Shown piece after piece: positions 34,720 through 46,257 of a DNA stretch of 64,000 nt (positions are counted from its first letter, which is position 1; each line of letters opens with the position of its first letter). The translations under genes and the position numbers were made by a program. A model generated the notes under the pieces. It saw nothing but the letters and a program-made list of their open reading frames with translations, ran no database searches and was not told the DNA's origin. The stretch is from positions 59,438,248-59,502,247 of the forward strand of contig NC_088711.1 of the NCBI RefSeq assembly GCF_963576615.1. Reading direction: 5' to 3'. Source of the DNA: Watersipora subatra. Taxonomy: Eukaryota > Bryozoa > Gymnolaemata > Cheilostomatida > Watersiporidae.

Positions 34720-35143
34720 GACTTATGGTTATCTTGCTCATAGAAATATCTTTACTTTTGCAGAAACTCTGAGTTATTTTAGTTGACGATTTTAGTGTGT
34801 TAAGGAAATATTTAAAGTGAAATGTTACATTTACTTAAATCATAAACAATAAACCATGAATATATATACTAAAGTAAATAGAAAGATGGAAACACTGCTG
34901 ACTGATTTAGCTAATTCTCAGCTGATGATTCCACAGTTTTACTAAACTTATAACCTTATAATCTCATGGTTCCTATCATGTATCCTTGCATCATGCATCC
35001 TTATCATTACCTTTATTATGTATCTCAGGTTTTCTAATGAATATGTAACTCTTACATGATGTTATACAAAGCTCTAGATTATATGAGTTTCTAGCAAATA
35101 CAATTTTCAGTAAAATCTATCTGCTTGTGATTAGTTTAAGATT
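34720..35143. repeat. segmental duplicate P, copy 2, left part
   Basis: Collinear with 2.48-2.82 kb (CTCTGAGTTATTTTAGTTGA, GGAAACACTGCTGACTG, TTCTAGCAAATACAATTT). The match resumes at 42.47 kb beyond the 7.3 kb element, which shows where that element inserted. Confidence 0.75.
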
Positions 35144-35145
35144 TA

Positions 35146-35300
35146 CTGTAAGACCTCTAATTGAACGCCACCTCTATTTGAACGTCACTTTCAATTGACC
35201 ACCGCCATGAGAGAAGGGTTGAAAAATAGACTGCCACTCTCCAATTGAACAGCCTCTCCATTTGACAGCCACTTTGACATTTTTTGATCTTTTTGAGCCC
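35146..35300. repeat. left terminal inverted repeat of the 7.3 kb element
   Basis: Carries the tandem words CTCTAATTGAACGCCACC, CTCTATTTGAACG, CAATTGACCACCGCCATGAG and TCCAATTGAACAGCC, each resembling the next. The partner lies inverted at about 42330-42465. Confidence 0.7.
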
Positions 35301-35399
35301 ATATTATCAACTGATCATTAGAAAACTGTCTACAAAATTGTATTACTAATAATGCATTTATATCAATAACAGTTAATTCTATCGTTGTTCAATTCTAAA

Positions 35400-35735
35400 G
35401 CTTTTTGTTTTTTTTTGTTAAAATTTTGAAAGCAACGCCGTAGCAATAGTCAATAACGGTCTCAGGCTAGTAGTAGCTTTTTCTAGTAAGCTTTCTACTT
35501 TGAAGTAGCCTAAATATATAAAAACCGGCTTAAATTTACGATGGTAGATGAACTTTCGAAGAAGCACTATAGATATAATTACTGTATCAGGCTAATAGTG
35601 GTTTTTTGTCTAAGGCGGTCGTGATACTTCGAAGTACATATACATATATAAAAAATCCTCTAAATTTCCGATGGTAGATGGAACTTGGAAAGCAACGCCA
35701 CAGCAATAACTACTAACTATCTCACGCTATTATAG
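35400..35735. repeat. subterminal direct repeats, about 115-125 bp
   Basis: Successive copies share GAAAGCAACGCC, AGCAATA, TCTCAGGCTA/ATCAGGCTA, TACTTYGAAGTA, ATATATAAAAA and TTACGATGGTAGATG. A related piece (GGCAGTCCTAATACTTCGAA, TATAAAAACCGGTT) lies at about 41478-41521 near the other end. Subterminal repeats of this type often bind transposase in other families; here that is inference. Confidence 0.6.
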
Positions 35736-35759
35736 TCAGAGAGCAGGATTACCCTATCT

Positions 35760-36220
35760 GTCATAAAAATAATTTCTATTACTTTTCTCAACTTATGCAA
35801 TATGATGCATGCAAAATATTCTTCATTATTTATATATTGCCTGTTTGCACGTTGCACTCTGTATAATCTCGTTACTTATATACTTTCATGTTTAAATTAC
35901 ATCTCATCAATTGGCGGAGGCGTAATAAACAAGCCGATCACTGTTGCCACTGTGACAAGGAATTTCACAGACTGTGATTGGATAATTGGAACAAAACGTA
36001 ATAACCCGCCATATTGCTCAGTAATGGCAGCCCAAACTAGGACCGTGTGTTAAGTGCCCGAGCGACTAACCTCAAGTGATTTAGCAGTTCTATCACCTGA
36101 AACGGTAACTGAACGCGTTGACCAAACATTTGAAATCATTTGCAACTATTGCTAGGTAAGGAAAACTAATTATTTTTTGGATCAAACCAAAGACCTCGTT
36201 CATTCACCACGATAGCCATT
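35760..36220 (+). repeat. inverted repeat arm 1 (about 460 bp)
   Basis: High similarity with the minus strand of 38756-39245: shared words TGCCTGTTTG, TTATATACTTTCATG, ATTACATCTCATCAA, GGCGGAGGCGTAATAAAC and ACCTCGTTC. Arms are separated by about 2.5 kb. Confidence 0.9.
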
Positions 36221-38318
36221 AATTCATTGAAGATTAAATATGCCGTCAGCGTAGGTAGCAGTAAAAATTTAAAATCTATCTAATTTGATTATCACAGCTA
36301 GCTATTATGGATTACATAATTTCTTATAATCAAGCTCTACATTCTAATAAGCCTTACTAACGGAAAAAAGCCGATAATCTAAAGTTTTTATGAGATGTAG
36401 AGCACCATCTAAAAACAGTCAGATAGGTTCGTAGAAACCCTATTAAAGTCATCGGAGCAACTCGCAGTGTTTGACGTATGCAAATAGTACACTGAATGCT
36501 TGATGAAGATTGTTAGTGAGTCGAAATAACATAGAGCTTCTCAAGTTGCAAAGAATCTCAAACCCCTGAACAAACTAAGGTGAGACGATAGCAAACTGTT
36601 TTACTTAATACTTCGATAAATAATCAAACGATTCATCAATTGAAGAATAAATGCATTGCTTCATTGAAAATCTTGCGTTTCCTTCACCTAAGCATGCTTT
36701 TCCAAAACAAAGCAGCTTCTTGCTAGAGTATTGTTTGTCGGTGTTTACTGCAGTCAGCTGGATCAATAAGTGATAAGTGTTGATTATAATGAATCATTGT
36801 CAAACTTCTCAGTCCATATTTTACATATTGGTTATAAGCTATACAATAAACCACTTTCTGTCATATGTATTGACACTCAGTGTTTTATACACTCAATGGC
36901 TTAATTCACTTTGTTTAATTTTTTTAGGCTATGACAACAGCACTACATAACATTGTTAGCTACTTAGATTATTGGGCTTCATAAATACATGTAAATTACC
37001 TCTTGTGTATTTTTTGAATAAACCAGTAATATTGGAGTATTTGTTATACAGCATGCCTCGGCTGATCATCTTATCAAGACTTATCTCGCCTATTCACAAA
37101 ATTGTAGACTGTATCGCTCTTTAAAATGTCAAGCCAATTTCAAGACAACGTGTAGTACCTTCATGCAACTGTATGATTATTATGTAACTGATGTTTTGGT
37201 TAGTTTTAAATCTTTATATAGTGTCATGCAGAACTTATACTGTATTATTGTGTTATTACATTATATTCTGTTGTATTGTATTATAATAACTGTATATTAT
37301 GTTGTGTTGTATTGAACTGCGTTGCATTAAATTGTTTTATATGATTTATGTGTGGCATTATGTTGTGCGATATTATATATTAATACATATTTCGTTGTAT
37401 TTTAATCTATCGAGTTATATTGTATTATTATTATAGTGCTCACATATCAATTATTACCTTACAAAAGTGTGCGATGTATGAGTTAACGAAATATTGTTGT
37501 GGCGAGAGCTGAAGGGTGTACTTCTATTGTTCTCATGTAGGGCTATGCACATTGCTTACACATCAAAATCAGTCTTGTACCTCTTCCTATTTTCAAGTTT
37601 TAAATTTATACCTACAAGATTTGCTAGATCGATCTTTCTGATAGGTTATAATGGATAAATATTGCACCATAATCGTAAGCTCTTATATGTCTTTATGACA
37701 ATTTTGTACTCATTGTATGTAATGGATGCGATTCGTTTCTTTGTAGTCAGCCGCGAGGGCCTCAATAAGACAGACATTTCTCATCATCATCGTATCCACT
37801 GGTCTGCCAGGAACGCTCTTCATACTCTTCACAATGGGACCTGTACAACTACTGATTGACCGACTATGCTGTCTACCTCATTGGGTACACTGGTTGTGAC
37901 TCAGACAAACTAACGAATTTAATGTTTAATATTTTAAATTTAATTATTATATTGCTGGGCGACTCATGACAAGCATAAAGTATTTATTATGCTTCTCTCA
38001 GTACTTTCCGTTGGTACATGTCATTTCTTTTTTATTTAACTGACAATTATATGCGAAATTTCTTGCTTACTTTTAGATTTATTGTACGGGTAGTGTGCAA
38101 AAACAATATTGGTGCAGTATGTTCGATGACAACTAACTTTATGGAAAATAATTAATCTCATAGGACTTTGTATGTGTATTTTGATACATTGTATGATTAT
38201 TATATTGTATAGCATGTTTACCCATGTACACAGTCTGTTTATCATAATAAATCAAAAACACTCAATTGATTCTAGAAAGCATATTGCAAAGTATTTAATC
38301 AAACTATTAAATAGAATC
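36221..38318. other. spacer between inverted arms, no clear gene
   Basis: Apart from the cysteine-rich exon at its right end, only weak frames are seen. 37.20-37.43 kb is enriched in TTGTATTRTATT-like repeats. The 65-codon frame at 37662-37859 has no known motif. Confidence 0.45.
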
Positions 38319-38690
38319 TTAAAGCTCACCATCACTGTCCATATGATTACCATCTTCAACCTCATCGTTCATTTTGTTGCTGCAGTCTACACAGACACTT
38401 GTGCAAGCTAAAGATGCAGTTTTGCATCATCATCGGCTTTCACATCTACTATTTTTGCATGAGCAACTAGTCCAATGGACAAACTGCCTGGGAATAGCTC
38501 CGTGTCCATCAGGAAACCACTGCACAGAAATCTCATCGTCGTCTTTACTCCAGCCGAGATTTGTGGGACAAGCTGCATGATTAGTAGGAGACCGGATCAT
38601 CAAATTCACACGAACAAAACAACAAGATACAATGGAATATTTAGCCACATCACATGTAAAATCTGGTCTGTGATGACATCTGTTAGTTAC
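38319..38690 (-). pseudogene. terminal exon with cysteine-rich (CXC-like) tail, two stops
   Basis: After a TTCTAG acceptor the minus strand reads 123 codons to TAA. It encodes LGWSKDDDEISVQWFPDG, then FVHWTSCSCKNSRCESR, two TGA codons, and CKTASLACTSVCVDC followed by an acidic end (MDSDGEL). The spacing C-x-C-x4-C ... C-x6-C-x3-C-x2-C resembles a cysteine-rich tail I recall from predicted proteins scattered in invertebrate genomes, where a C-x-C sits at the position of the two stops. Apart from the adjacent TGA pair the exon is open. It lies just inside the inverted arm. Confidence 0.5.
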
Positions 38691-38755
38691 CTAGAATTTA
38701 TTATCAGTCAATGGTGAGTGAATCATCATATTAATATGGACATCGTTCTTGATAT

Positions 38756-39245
38756 TCAACGACAATGAAATAATGGCTATCGTGGTGAACGAACGAGGTC
38801 TTGGGTTTGATCATGAAAATAATTAGTTTTGCTTTCTTAGCAATAGTTGTAAATAATTCCAGATGGTTGAACTTATAATGGTCAACACGTTCAGTTACCG
38901 TTTTTCTCTGTTGAGGTGATAAAACTACTAAATCACTTGTGGTTAGTCGCTCAGGCACACAACACACGGTCCTAGTTTTGGCCGCTATTACTAAGCAAAC
39001 TGGCGGATTATGACGTTTTATTTCAATTATCCAATCACAGTTTGTGAAATTCCTTGTCACGATGGCAACAGTGATCGGCTTGTTTATTACGCCTCCGCCA
39101 TTTGATGAGATGTAATTTAAGCATGAAAGTATATAAGTAACGAGGTTACAGAGTGCAACGTTCAAACAGGCAACATATAAATATTGAAGAATTTTTTACA
39201 CGCATCAAATTGCATAAATTGAGAAAAATAAAAACAACTCACAAT
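38756..39245 (-). repeat. inverted repeat arm 2 (about 490 bp)
   Basis: Partner of arm 1. A 144-codon minus-strand frame (39165-38731) runs along it, and the matching frame in arm 1 is interrupted, so there is no sign of conserved coding. Confidence 0.9.
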
Positions 39246-41540
39246 TGAATTACTCTGCTCCTAGACTATTAGTAGTTCCTTGTTTAAAGATGTGATTGCG
39301 TCAAAAAGTTTGATTTAATGAAATTAAGACCCATAAAAGGCTAAAACACCAGCTACAATTTGATGTTATTTTTGTGTTTGTAGACCAGGCCTGTTCAGAG
39401 ATATATGCGTTTGAATGAGGCCATCTTTTAAAAAGCTCATGTTCCAGCGGGTGCTTCTTTTGTGACGTAACTAGTGATACATCTGAAAACAAACCACGAG
39501 CGATAAATATGAGGTTGCTTCGTTAGCCAATCATCAGCGCGAAATCTTTATATAAGTCGTAATAAATGTTATCACTCGTAAAACACGTTGTCTGTGATCT
39601 CAAATTTTGAGATTTTACCATATTATTAAATTGCATGGACATCGATATTTACTAAATTAATTAACATTGTTACTTTAATGAATTACTCGATCGACATGTT
39701 TTATTGGCGAACAACATAATTGTAAAAATTGCTGTGAAGTTACTGCGAAGGTGACTCCAAGTTTTCTGGGCATCAGGTGGTTAAAGTTCTACGGAGGAAG
39801 ATTGGAGAATGGAGGTAAATTTATCTTTTATTTTGAGTCCCCTATAGAGTTTCTTGTTGAGTTTACATTCAGATTATATTTCCCTGTTTGAGGCTAAAAT
39901 GTAATTTCCTGCGCGTGCGAGATACGTATGTACAGTGAGTTCTTGACGGCTTCTTTTTTTTAATCTTTAGCATCTAGCTATACAATGGCTTAGATTGATG
40001 AATATACTAAAGGCAATATTTTAGTATTCATTAATACATGTACTAATTAATAAAATTATAACTTTTTGTTATCACTAATCATCGTTTTATATTTTTTTAT
40101 CGGTTCACATAGCTATATTTGCTTCATATTTTCTGTAGCAGTTTATCTAGTAAATTAGATTTATGATTTGACTTTAGATGTTCACTTTTCACTTGTAGAA
40201 AGTAAAGAAAATTGATTGATCAACGCAAATCTTTAACTTCCAGAACCAAAGCTTCGAATCGTTGGCTTGGCGTACTTATGCTTTTGCTTAACATTTATTC
40301 ATTTTTAAAATTACAGTCGCAATCTATCAAACTCCCAATTTGAAAGCTTTCAGTAGATACGCTTTAGAATGACATGTCTATGAATGACATATATTCATTG
40401 CATTTGTTTTACTGATTACAGGATGTTTATGTCGTTCCACCAGCCGAAGCAGCTTTGTCAGTGTGGAAACTGCCATAAAGGGGAAAGAGAGACTTGAATG
40501 TGTGCTGCATAAACCATGATGTTTTGTTTGAGTGCTGCAGTAGATGAATTTGTCTTCTTGTATCAGCTAAAACTATGTGAGTGGCCACGACTTGATGAAT
40601 ATTTTTAATAAAAGCTTTATGCCGAGATGGAAATAATTTGGCTTGTAAAAATTATATAATAAAATAATATTGTTGAAGAGAATGCAAAACATGATTTGCA
40701 GAATATTGTAGTGAATTGGATACGGTATACGGATGTCCACAGAACTGGAGAATGTGAGTTCAAATCCAGTTTGCAGCAGACTTCTCATTCTTGAAACTCT
40801 ATCCCTATGTATATTCTTTTCAAAGACGAAGCTTGCTTATTTTACTTACGGTAGTAAAAAACTAGTTTTCGGTGTGGGCAATGATATACAGTCCCACCCC
40901 AAAGATAGGCAACGGACATAATGTGGGCCGGGCTTTTGGAAGGCTGTATATCGTTAATGTGGGTAGCGACGGAACTGTGCCGATAGAAAGACCTTATTCT
41001 ACATAGTTTGCTTGACAGAATTACCGTAGACCGGTAGAATTGGTAGTCGGTACTCAAATGTTTACACAGCATTTGGAGAAAGTGAGTAAGACAAATTTTT
41101 AATTTTCGTTATTTGAGGCCTTTGAAACATTCATAATAATGTACCTGTAGCTGGATTTAAAATTTTATTTTAACCAACTTGAGCAAATACAAAATAAAAT
41201 ATATGCCAATAGAGCCGCGTAGGACTAAATTTTTATCGCAAATAGCCGATGTGAATAAGAGATATATTGACAGATAAATCACGTGTGACATCATTTTGAG
41301 CAAATCTGGGCATGTTTTTTTGGCCTGATCGTTTTTACAGCGTTCAGATTTTTTCGATTTTAATCTTCAAATATCTTGGCAATTAGATCGCCTAACACAG
41401 CAAACAACACATCAGCTGATAGAGAAAAAAACTGCTTTTTTTAATATCAACTCAAATTTGACGCAACCACATCTTTAAGGCAGTCCTAATACTTCGAAGG
41501 ACATGCGTATAAAAACCGGTTCACAAGTTTTGGACCAAAG
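39246..41540. other. inner part of the 7.3 kb element, right side
   Basis: No supportable gene. A B-box-like GAGTTCAAATCC at about 40757 has no A box at a proper distance. The GC-richer patch at 40.88-41.05 kb has no recognised motif. Confidence 0.4.
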
Positions 41541-41545
41541 GTTAT

Positions 41546-41809
41546 ATGTTTAGCGAGCAAACTTTTAGCACTGCATCAGTGCTAAATGCAGTGTGTGAAA
41601 GTTTTGTTCTGCCGAAAAATTGTTCGGACGCTAATATCGACTGGTTCAGCATTGCAGAAAAAGAATTGAAGCCAGAAGTTATGGTGGAAGGTATTGGACA
41701 ACTAAAAGATTTTTGTTCCATCAAAAGCAACAATCAGAACACAGCTATCCAAGCCAACGATGAAAATATTTTTTGTTTTAACACCGTTAATTTTTATTTC
41801 CGCATGTAA
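41546..41809 (+). CDS. unassigned open frame, 87 codons
   Basis: An ATG-started frame encodes a hydrophilic peptide (MFSEQTFSTASVLNAVCES at its start, WFSIAEKELKPEVM in the middle) with less low-complexity character than neighbouring chance frames. It directly follows the subterminal repeat with TATAAAAACC about 30 bp upstream. It could be an exon or a fragment of an element-encoded protein; no family is recognised. Confidence 0.25.
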   Translation: MFSEQTFSTASVLNAVCESFVLPKNCSDANIDWFSIAEKELKPEVMVEGIGQLKDFCSIKSNNQNTAIQANDENIFCFNTVNFYFRM

Positions 41810-42466
41810 TATAAGAGTGGTTCTTTTATGTCACTTGTTCATGAATATATATTGGTATCATTTGATGGATTATTGTTGCATAACTTATAAATATGCAGAC
41901 TTATAGCATGTTATTTAATAGCATTTTATGGCTGTTTTAACACAGCTTACAATGGATCGATGCTCATAACTCCACTTCTATTGAACATAAAAAACTAGTT
42001 TTGAGTGCAAGCTGTAGCAAACATATCAGTGAGTGCAACGAGCTTCTATGCAAGATTGTTAAATATAGTAATGTCTTCAACTATAGAATGAAATGGAAAT
42101 TGAAAGTGCCAACGATTTGCAAAGAAGGACACAGGCTATAATATCATCACAGGACAATTGTAAGCAATAGATATCAACTGGTAAAGATATTTATTGGTTT
42201 CTTGATGCATAGTTATTTTTACAAGTTAGAGATCTTTGACAAGTTAGAGGAAAGTTAGCATTTTTATTACATTCAAAATGTTTAATATTGCCCCACCAGA
42301 AAAAGAGGTCAAAATATAGGCAACATTCGCTGCACCCGTAATAGGGAAAAGTTTATCTTCCGAAAATTCTGACAAACTATCTGAAAAATAGACCGCCAGT
42401 TTTTATTTGAATGCCGCCTTCAATTGACCGCCACCATAGAAAAAGGTAGATTAGAGGTTTTGCGGT

Positions 42467-43815
42467 ATTTGCACATAGCATGCAAAACTAACAAAAATGC
42501 TCATTATAAAAAAATATTTCAGGAGGAGAGTTCTCAATCACTTGTTAACATGCATACCGTGAAAGCAAAGTATTATAAAGGTAAATTTTTGTTGTCTTTT
42601 TAAGCATTTTGAAAATTCATTTGTAGGCTGTGGATGATCAACAAACTCAGAGTGCAAAAGGCAAAATACTGCATACACCAACTAAAATAATATGTGAGGC
42701 AAAATGTTTTTGCAATAAAAATTGTCAAATCTTTACACGTTTGTTTTATAAATAGACGGTTTCTGCAAACCAATATTTTAGAAATTGTGGCACAGAGATT
42801 TAACAAATTCATATGGTTTGAGGAAATTATTTGTCAGTCTCTTTTTAGAAAGCGACTGTGTTTGATTACTTTCCAAACAAACCCCGACTTCACCCAGAAA
42901 ATATTCTTCTAAGTGACCTGAAGTTTTCCTGAAACCGTTTTACGAGCCTGCTGTCAAGAATGCTCTATGTTTGCTAATGCAGTACAGCTGTCAAAGGAAA
43001 ACAATTCTGAAAACTCAGCATGTAGCTGCCATCCGATGAGACACATTTCATAAGCCTTTTAGCCAATCACAGAAGTTCCCAACTCCTTTGCATAATCTAA
43101 TATATTTAAAACAGATGTTTTCCATAAAAATCGATGGCGTTCATTACTAGACTACAATGTAATGCTTCAGTGGAAACAGAGCAAACTATCTTTAAACAGA
43201 TCATAGTAAAGAGACGCTGGAAACATTGGTAAGAAACTTATACGTACAGTCAACTAGTTACACTAGATCTGTCAATACTAGTACTTTACACCCTGTTTTA
43301 AGTGATCAAATACTATATAGTTACTGATCAGATATGTACAGCCTTAGCCTGTTTTACACTGAAGATGAAATACGGATGCTGTATACTCACATTCAGGCAC
43401 ATAAAGAAATTGAGGAATCTTCCGCTAAGACTATCGAGTATAGTGATAAGATGAGAAAAAGTTTTTTACAGCTATGAAGTAATGCCAAGGTCACTTTCCC
43501 TATTTTATATTCCACTTTTAATTTTAAGATCTGCCACCTGCATCTATAGACTTAGAGATGGTGGTGAACTCTAATATAATGTGAGACAGAGGAGTTGTAT
43601 AGTTCACAGAATTGTGTATGAAAAGATCAGTGAATTAAAAACCAGAGTGTTTAAATAAAAAGAAATGCCTAGCTACAGCAATTACTACTCAAAAACTATT
43701 CAGAGTTTCCGTTATTGAAAATCTAAGAAGGAAAGGCAGATGAAATGAGTGCAAGATGTAAAGTAAAGACATATATGTAACCAAACTTAAACACACATCA
43801 CATTTAGATGGTATC
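42467..43815. repeat. segmental duplicate P/R, right part
   Basis: Continues the duplicate interrupted at 35.14 kb, then is collinear with 59.40-60.25 kb: AACTCAGCATGTAGCTGCC, CAGATCATAGTAAAG, CAACTAGTTACA, ATAGACTTAGAGAT. No gene. Confidence 0.7.
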
Positions 43816-45214
43816 CAGTGTTTGAAGTGTAAGGGTTGTTATGGGGTTACTCTATGGTGACAGGTAGGCAAGATGACTCTCAGGCCAACGGCCCACCTAA
43901 GCTGCGTAGCGGCGTGGGGAGAGTCCGAGAAGGGCGCCGGAGCACCCCTCTTGGAGGCCCTCTACCGAGAAGGCGCCGGTAGAAGGAGGGAGTGCGGGGG
44001 AAATCCCCACGAAAATCTTTTGCAAGATAGTCTGTCTTATACCTAATTTCCACAGCTTGTCAGTGAGAGAACAAATATTTTGCAATGGTATAATTGGTAT
44101 TATTTTATTACACAGTAAATTCACCTTGAGTGCTTAACTTCACAGATATATTTATTAAAATGGAAATAAAATGAGTTTGGAAGAAACAATAAGTCGGTCA
44201 GTTATACATAACACATTAATTTACAAGCATTGCCTCGCATGATATTAAATATTTGGAGCTGTGTGATACACACACACACGCACACACGCACGTACGCACG
44301 CACGCACACACACACTCCTCATCAGATATTCTGAAAAAAGCTTTGTGATTAATTGAGGTTTCATAATAGCCTGTACACCTGATGTGAAAATACTACCCCT
44401 TCTACATGAGAGTTATTTGGGGTACACCTTTAAATAAACTGAGAGATTCAAGTTGGCATCACAATGAAGGTCAATGATCCTACCATTCCTTTACCATAAT
44501 TCCATCATTTTTAGTGGCAGGGCTGTAAACAGCTATCATTTCTAGTTCAGGTCATGATAAGTAAGGGATTTATGAGTTTCTAGTGCAAAAGGTATGATCC
44601 AATCATTTCTAATGTTAGTAATGTTGGTAAGGTAAATCAATCATCACATACTCTCACTCATCTTTGAAGTACCTATCAATTGGTTCATGAAGATTCTTCA
44701 TTAATCAATTAAGAATGATAATGAATAAACAATTTGCTTTAGAACTTAAATTATATAAGTTTTCTGAGAAAGTTTATTTCGATTAGCAAAAGACCAAAAA
44801 AATGCCTGCACATGGAATAATCTCAAGCTATTTGATAATGTATTTGGACAGTTGACAAGGATGCCCGTTGATTGTGTTGGTTTTAAGAAACATTGAAGGA
44901 ATTTATGCTTTTCACATAGTAGCGTAGTTGATCTGTTGATGCGAGGAACATGCTTAATGATTAGTAGCGCAGACGTAGTGTCACCCCATCCAATAGTGCT
45001 TACTGTTTTCGGTTTAAAAGACACTCGGGTTAAAAGATTGAGGAAGATTGAGAAAAAATTTATGTGAATATTTGTTGACTTCATAGCGATTTTATCGCAT
45101 TTTAATAGTATATGAGCAAACTAATGTTAGGGGATACACTTTCCAGAGAGTATCCCCATAATTTCTTTTTAGGGATACGCCGTATCTCTGTGTATCCTCC
45201 CATTTCGAACACTG
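43816..45214. mobile_element. 1.4 kb non-autonomous hAT element
   Basis: Ends are CAGTGTTTGAAGTG and the inverted CAGTGTTCGAAATG, with a perfect 8-bp target duplication ATGGTATC on each side (43808-43815, 45215-45222). The paralog at about 60.23 kb (AGATGGTATCTAGCAC) and the one at 57.06 kb give the uninterrupted site. No transposase is encoded. Internal features are a GC-rich patch at 43.89-44.01 kb, a CA/CG-type microsatellite at 44.27-44.31 kb, and a hairpin GGGGATAC/GTATCCCC at 45130-45157. Confidence 0.9.
44270..44313. repeat. (CA)n/(CG CA)n microsatellite
   Basis: Alternating purine-pyrimidine ACACACGCACGTACGCACGC, inside the hAT element; potentially Z-DNA forming. Confidence 0.9.
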
Positions 45215-45222
45215 ATGGTATC

Positions 45223-46060
45223 CATCACAACTTCCAATACTACCTATTCTCTTCTTTATCAGCAAGGAAGATGCTATTGTGTTATGTTTATCTATAAACT
45301 TTGTCTTTCATCTTGTGATACATTCATTTTAGAACCTTTAGTTTTACAAAAAATTTAGTAGAACAAACTAACCATGAAGATCTTTAACTAAAATACGTGT
45401 TGTTTTCATGTGAAAATATATACCCACTACGAACATGATTCACCAGACTATAGAATTATCTTGTAAAGGTTGATCAAAGCCATCCATCAATCAAAAATGA
45501 CAAGTTGTTTTGAGTTTTGGTGACAGCTGGCATTGTGTTGTGTATTAAATATAGATATTTACGTTCGTGGTAGAATCTGTAAATGTAATCATTATAGAGC
45601 AGATACTTATTGTTCACACAGATAAATTTAAAGAGAAAAAATTTGTTAGCTATTCCCAAAACAGCCACACTCTTCTTATCAAAACTATATAACATTTTAT
45701 TAACCCGCTTCTATGTTTGTATTTACATTCACTTTACATTCACTCAAGAATATGGTGGAGCTAGTAGAAGTGTTAATTGAGAGTTAACCATTCAACGGCA
45801 GTTGAAGGAGAAGGTAACTTCAACAATATTCTATCACTTAGCTACAGTCTATCGAAAAGTTGGCAAATCTTTCTAATATTGTGTTAAAAGCACACAGATT
45901 TAGTAAAACACTTTATCAAGCATTTTATCAAGCATAAAACAAGCATTTAATTTATTTTGTTCATGTAGCAACTCAGTTTGCTATAAACCATTTATTACCC
46001 TTTAAAGCATTTATCACCCTTAACTACATAGATATGTGTGTGTTGAGTATTTTGGCAAAC
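45223..46060. repeat. segmental duplicate T, upstream of gene copy 3
   Basis: Matches 57.06-57.87 and 60.24-61.05 kb (AGCAAGGAAGATGCTATTG, TTCATGTGAAAATATA, AATCAAAAATGACAAGTTG). The 73-codon minus frame here is not conserved. Confidence 0.7.
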
Positions 46061-46257
46061 TTATACCAACATGAATGTTTATAGAGAGCAATATATGTAT
46101 TTAGAGATTCCAAGCTATACATGCTCAAGTTTCTTTGATGTAAACTCTACTTAAGCTAGGTGGCTGTATATACAGTGTTTGCTACTTAGTTAAATACAAA
46201 GGTTTTGGTTTAAAAGCAAAACTACAAACATCAGAGACAGAAAACACAGATCACAAA

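Larger units (their letters stand above)
35146..42465. mobile_element. 7.3 kb TA-flanked DNA element with long terminal inverted repeats
   Basis: The left end CTGTAAGACCTCTAATTGAA and the inverted right end CCGCAAAACCTCTAATCTAC are flanked by TA on both sides. Similarity continues inward for about 150 bp, with repeated words CAATTGACC, CGCCACC and AATAGACYGCCA. The TA duplication points to the Tc1/mariner/pogo group, in which end words repeated in this way are common. Paralogous empty sites exist near 2.82 and 55.57 kb. No DDE transposase was recognised inside; contents are a large inverted repeat, subterminal repeats and a cysteine-rich coding exon. It could be a non-autonomous carrier or several nested insertions. 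Confidence 0.7.

Noticed and set aside
38731-39165. 144-codon minus frame in inverted arm 2
   Set aside because: The matching frame in arm 1 is interrupted and substitutions show no coding pattern by eye.
40745-40775. SINE or tRNA-like element from a B-box-like GAGTTCAAATCC
   Set aside because: No A box at suitable distance, no tail or target duplication found.
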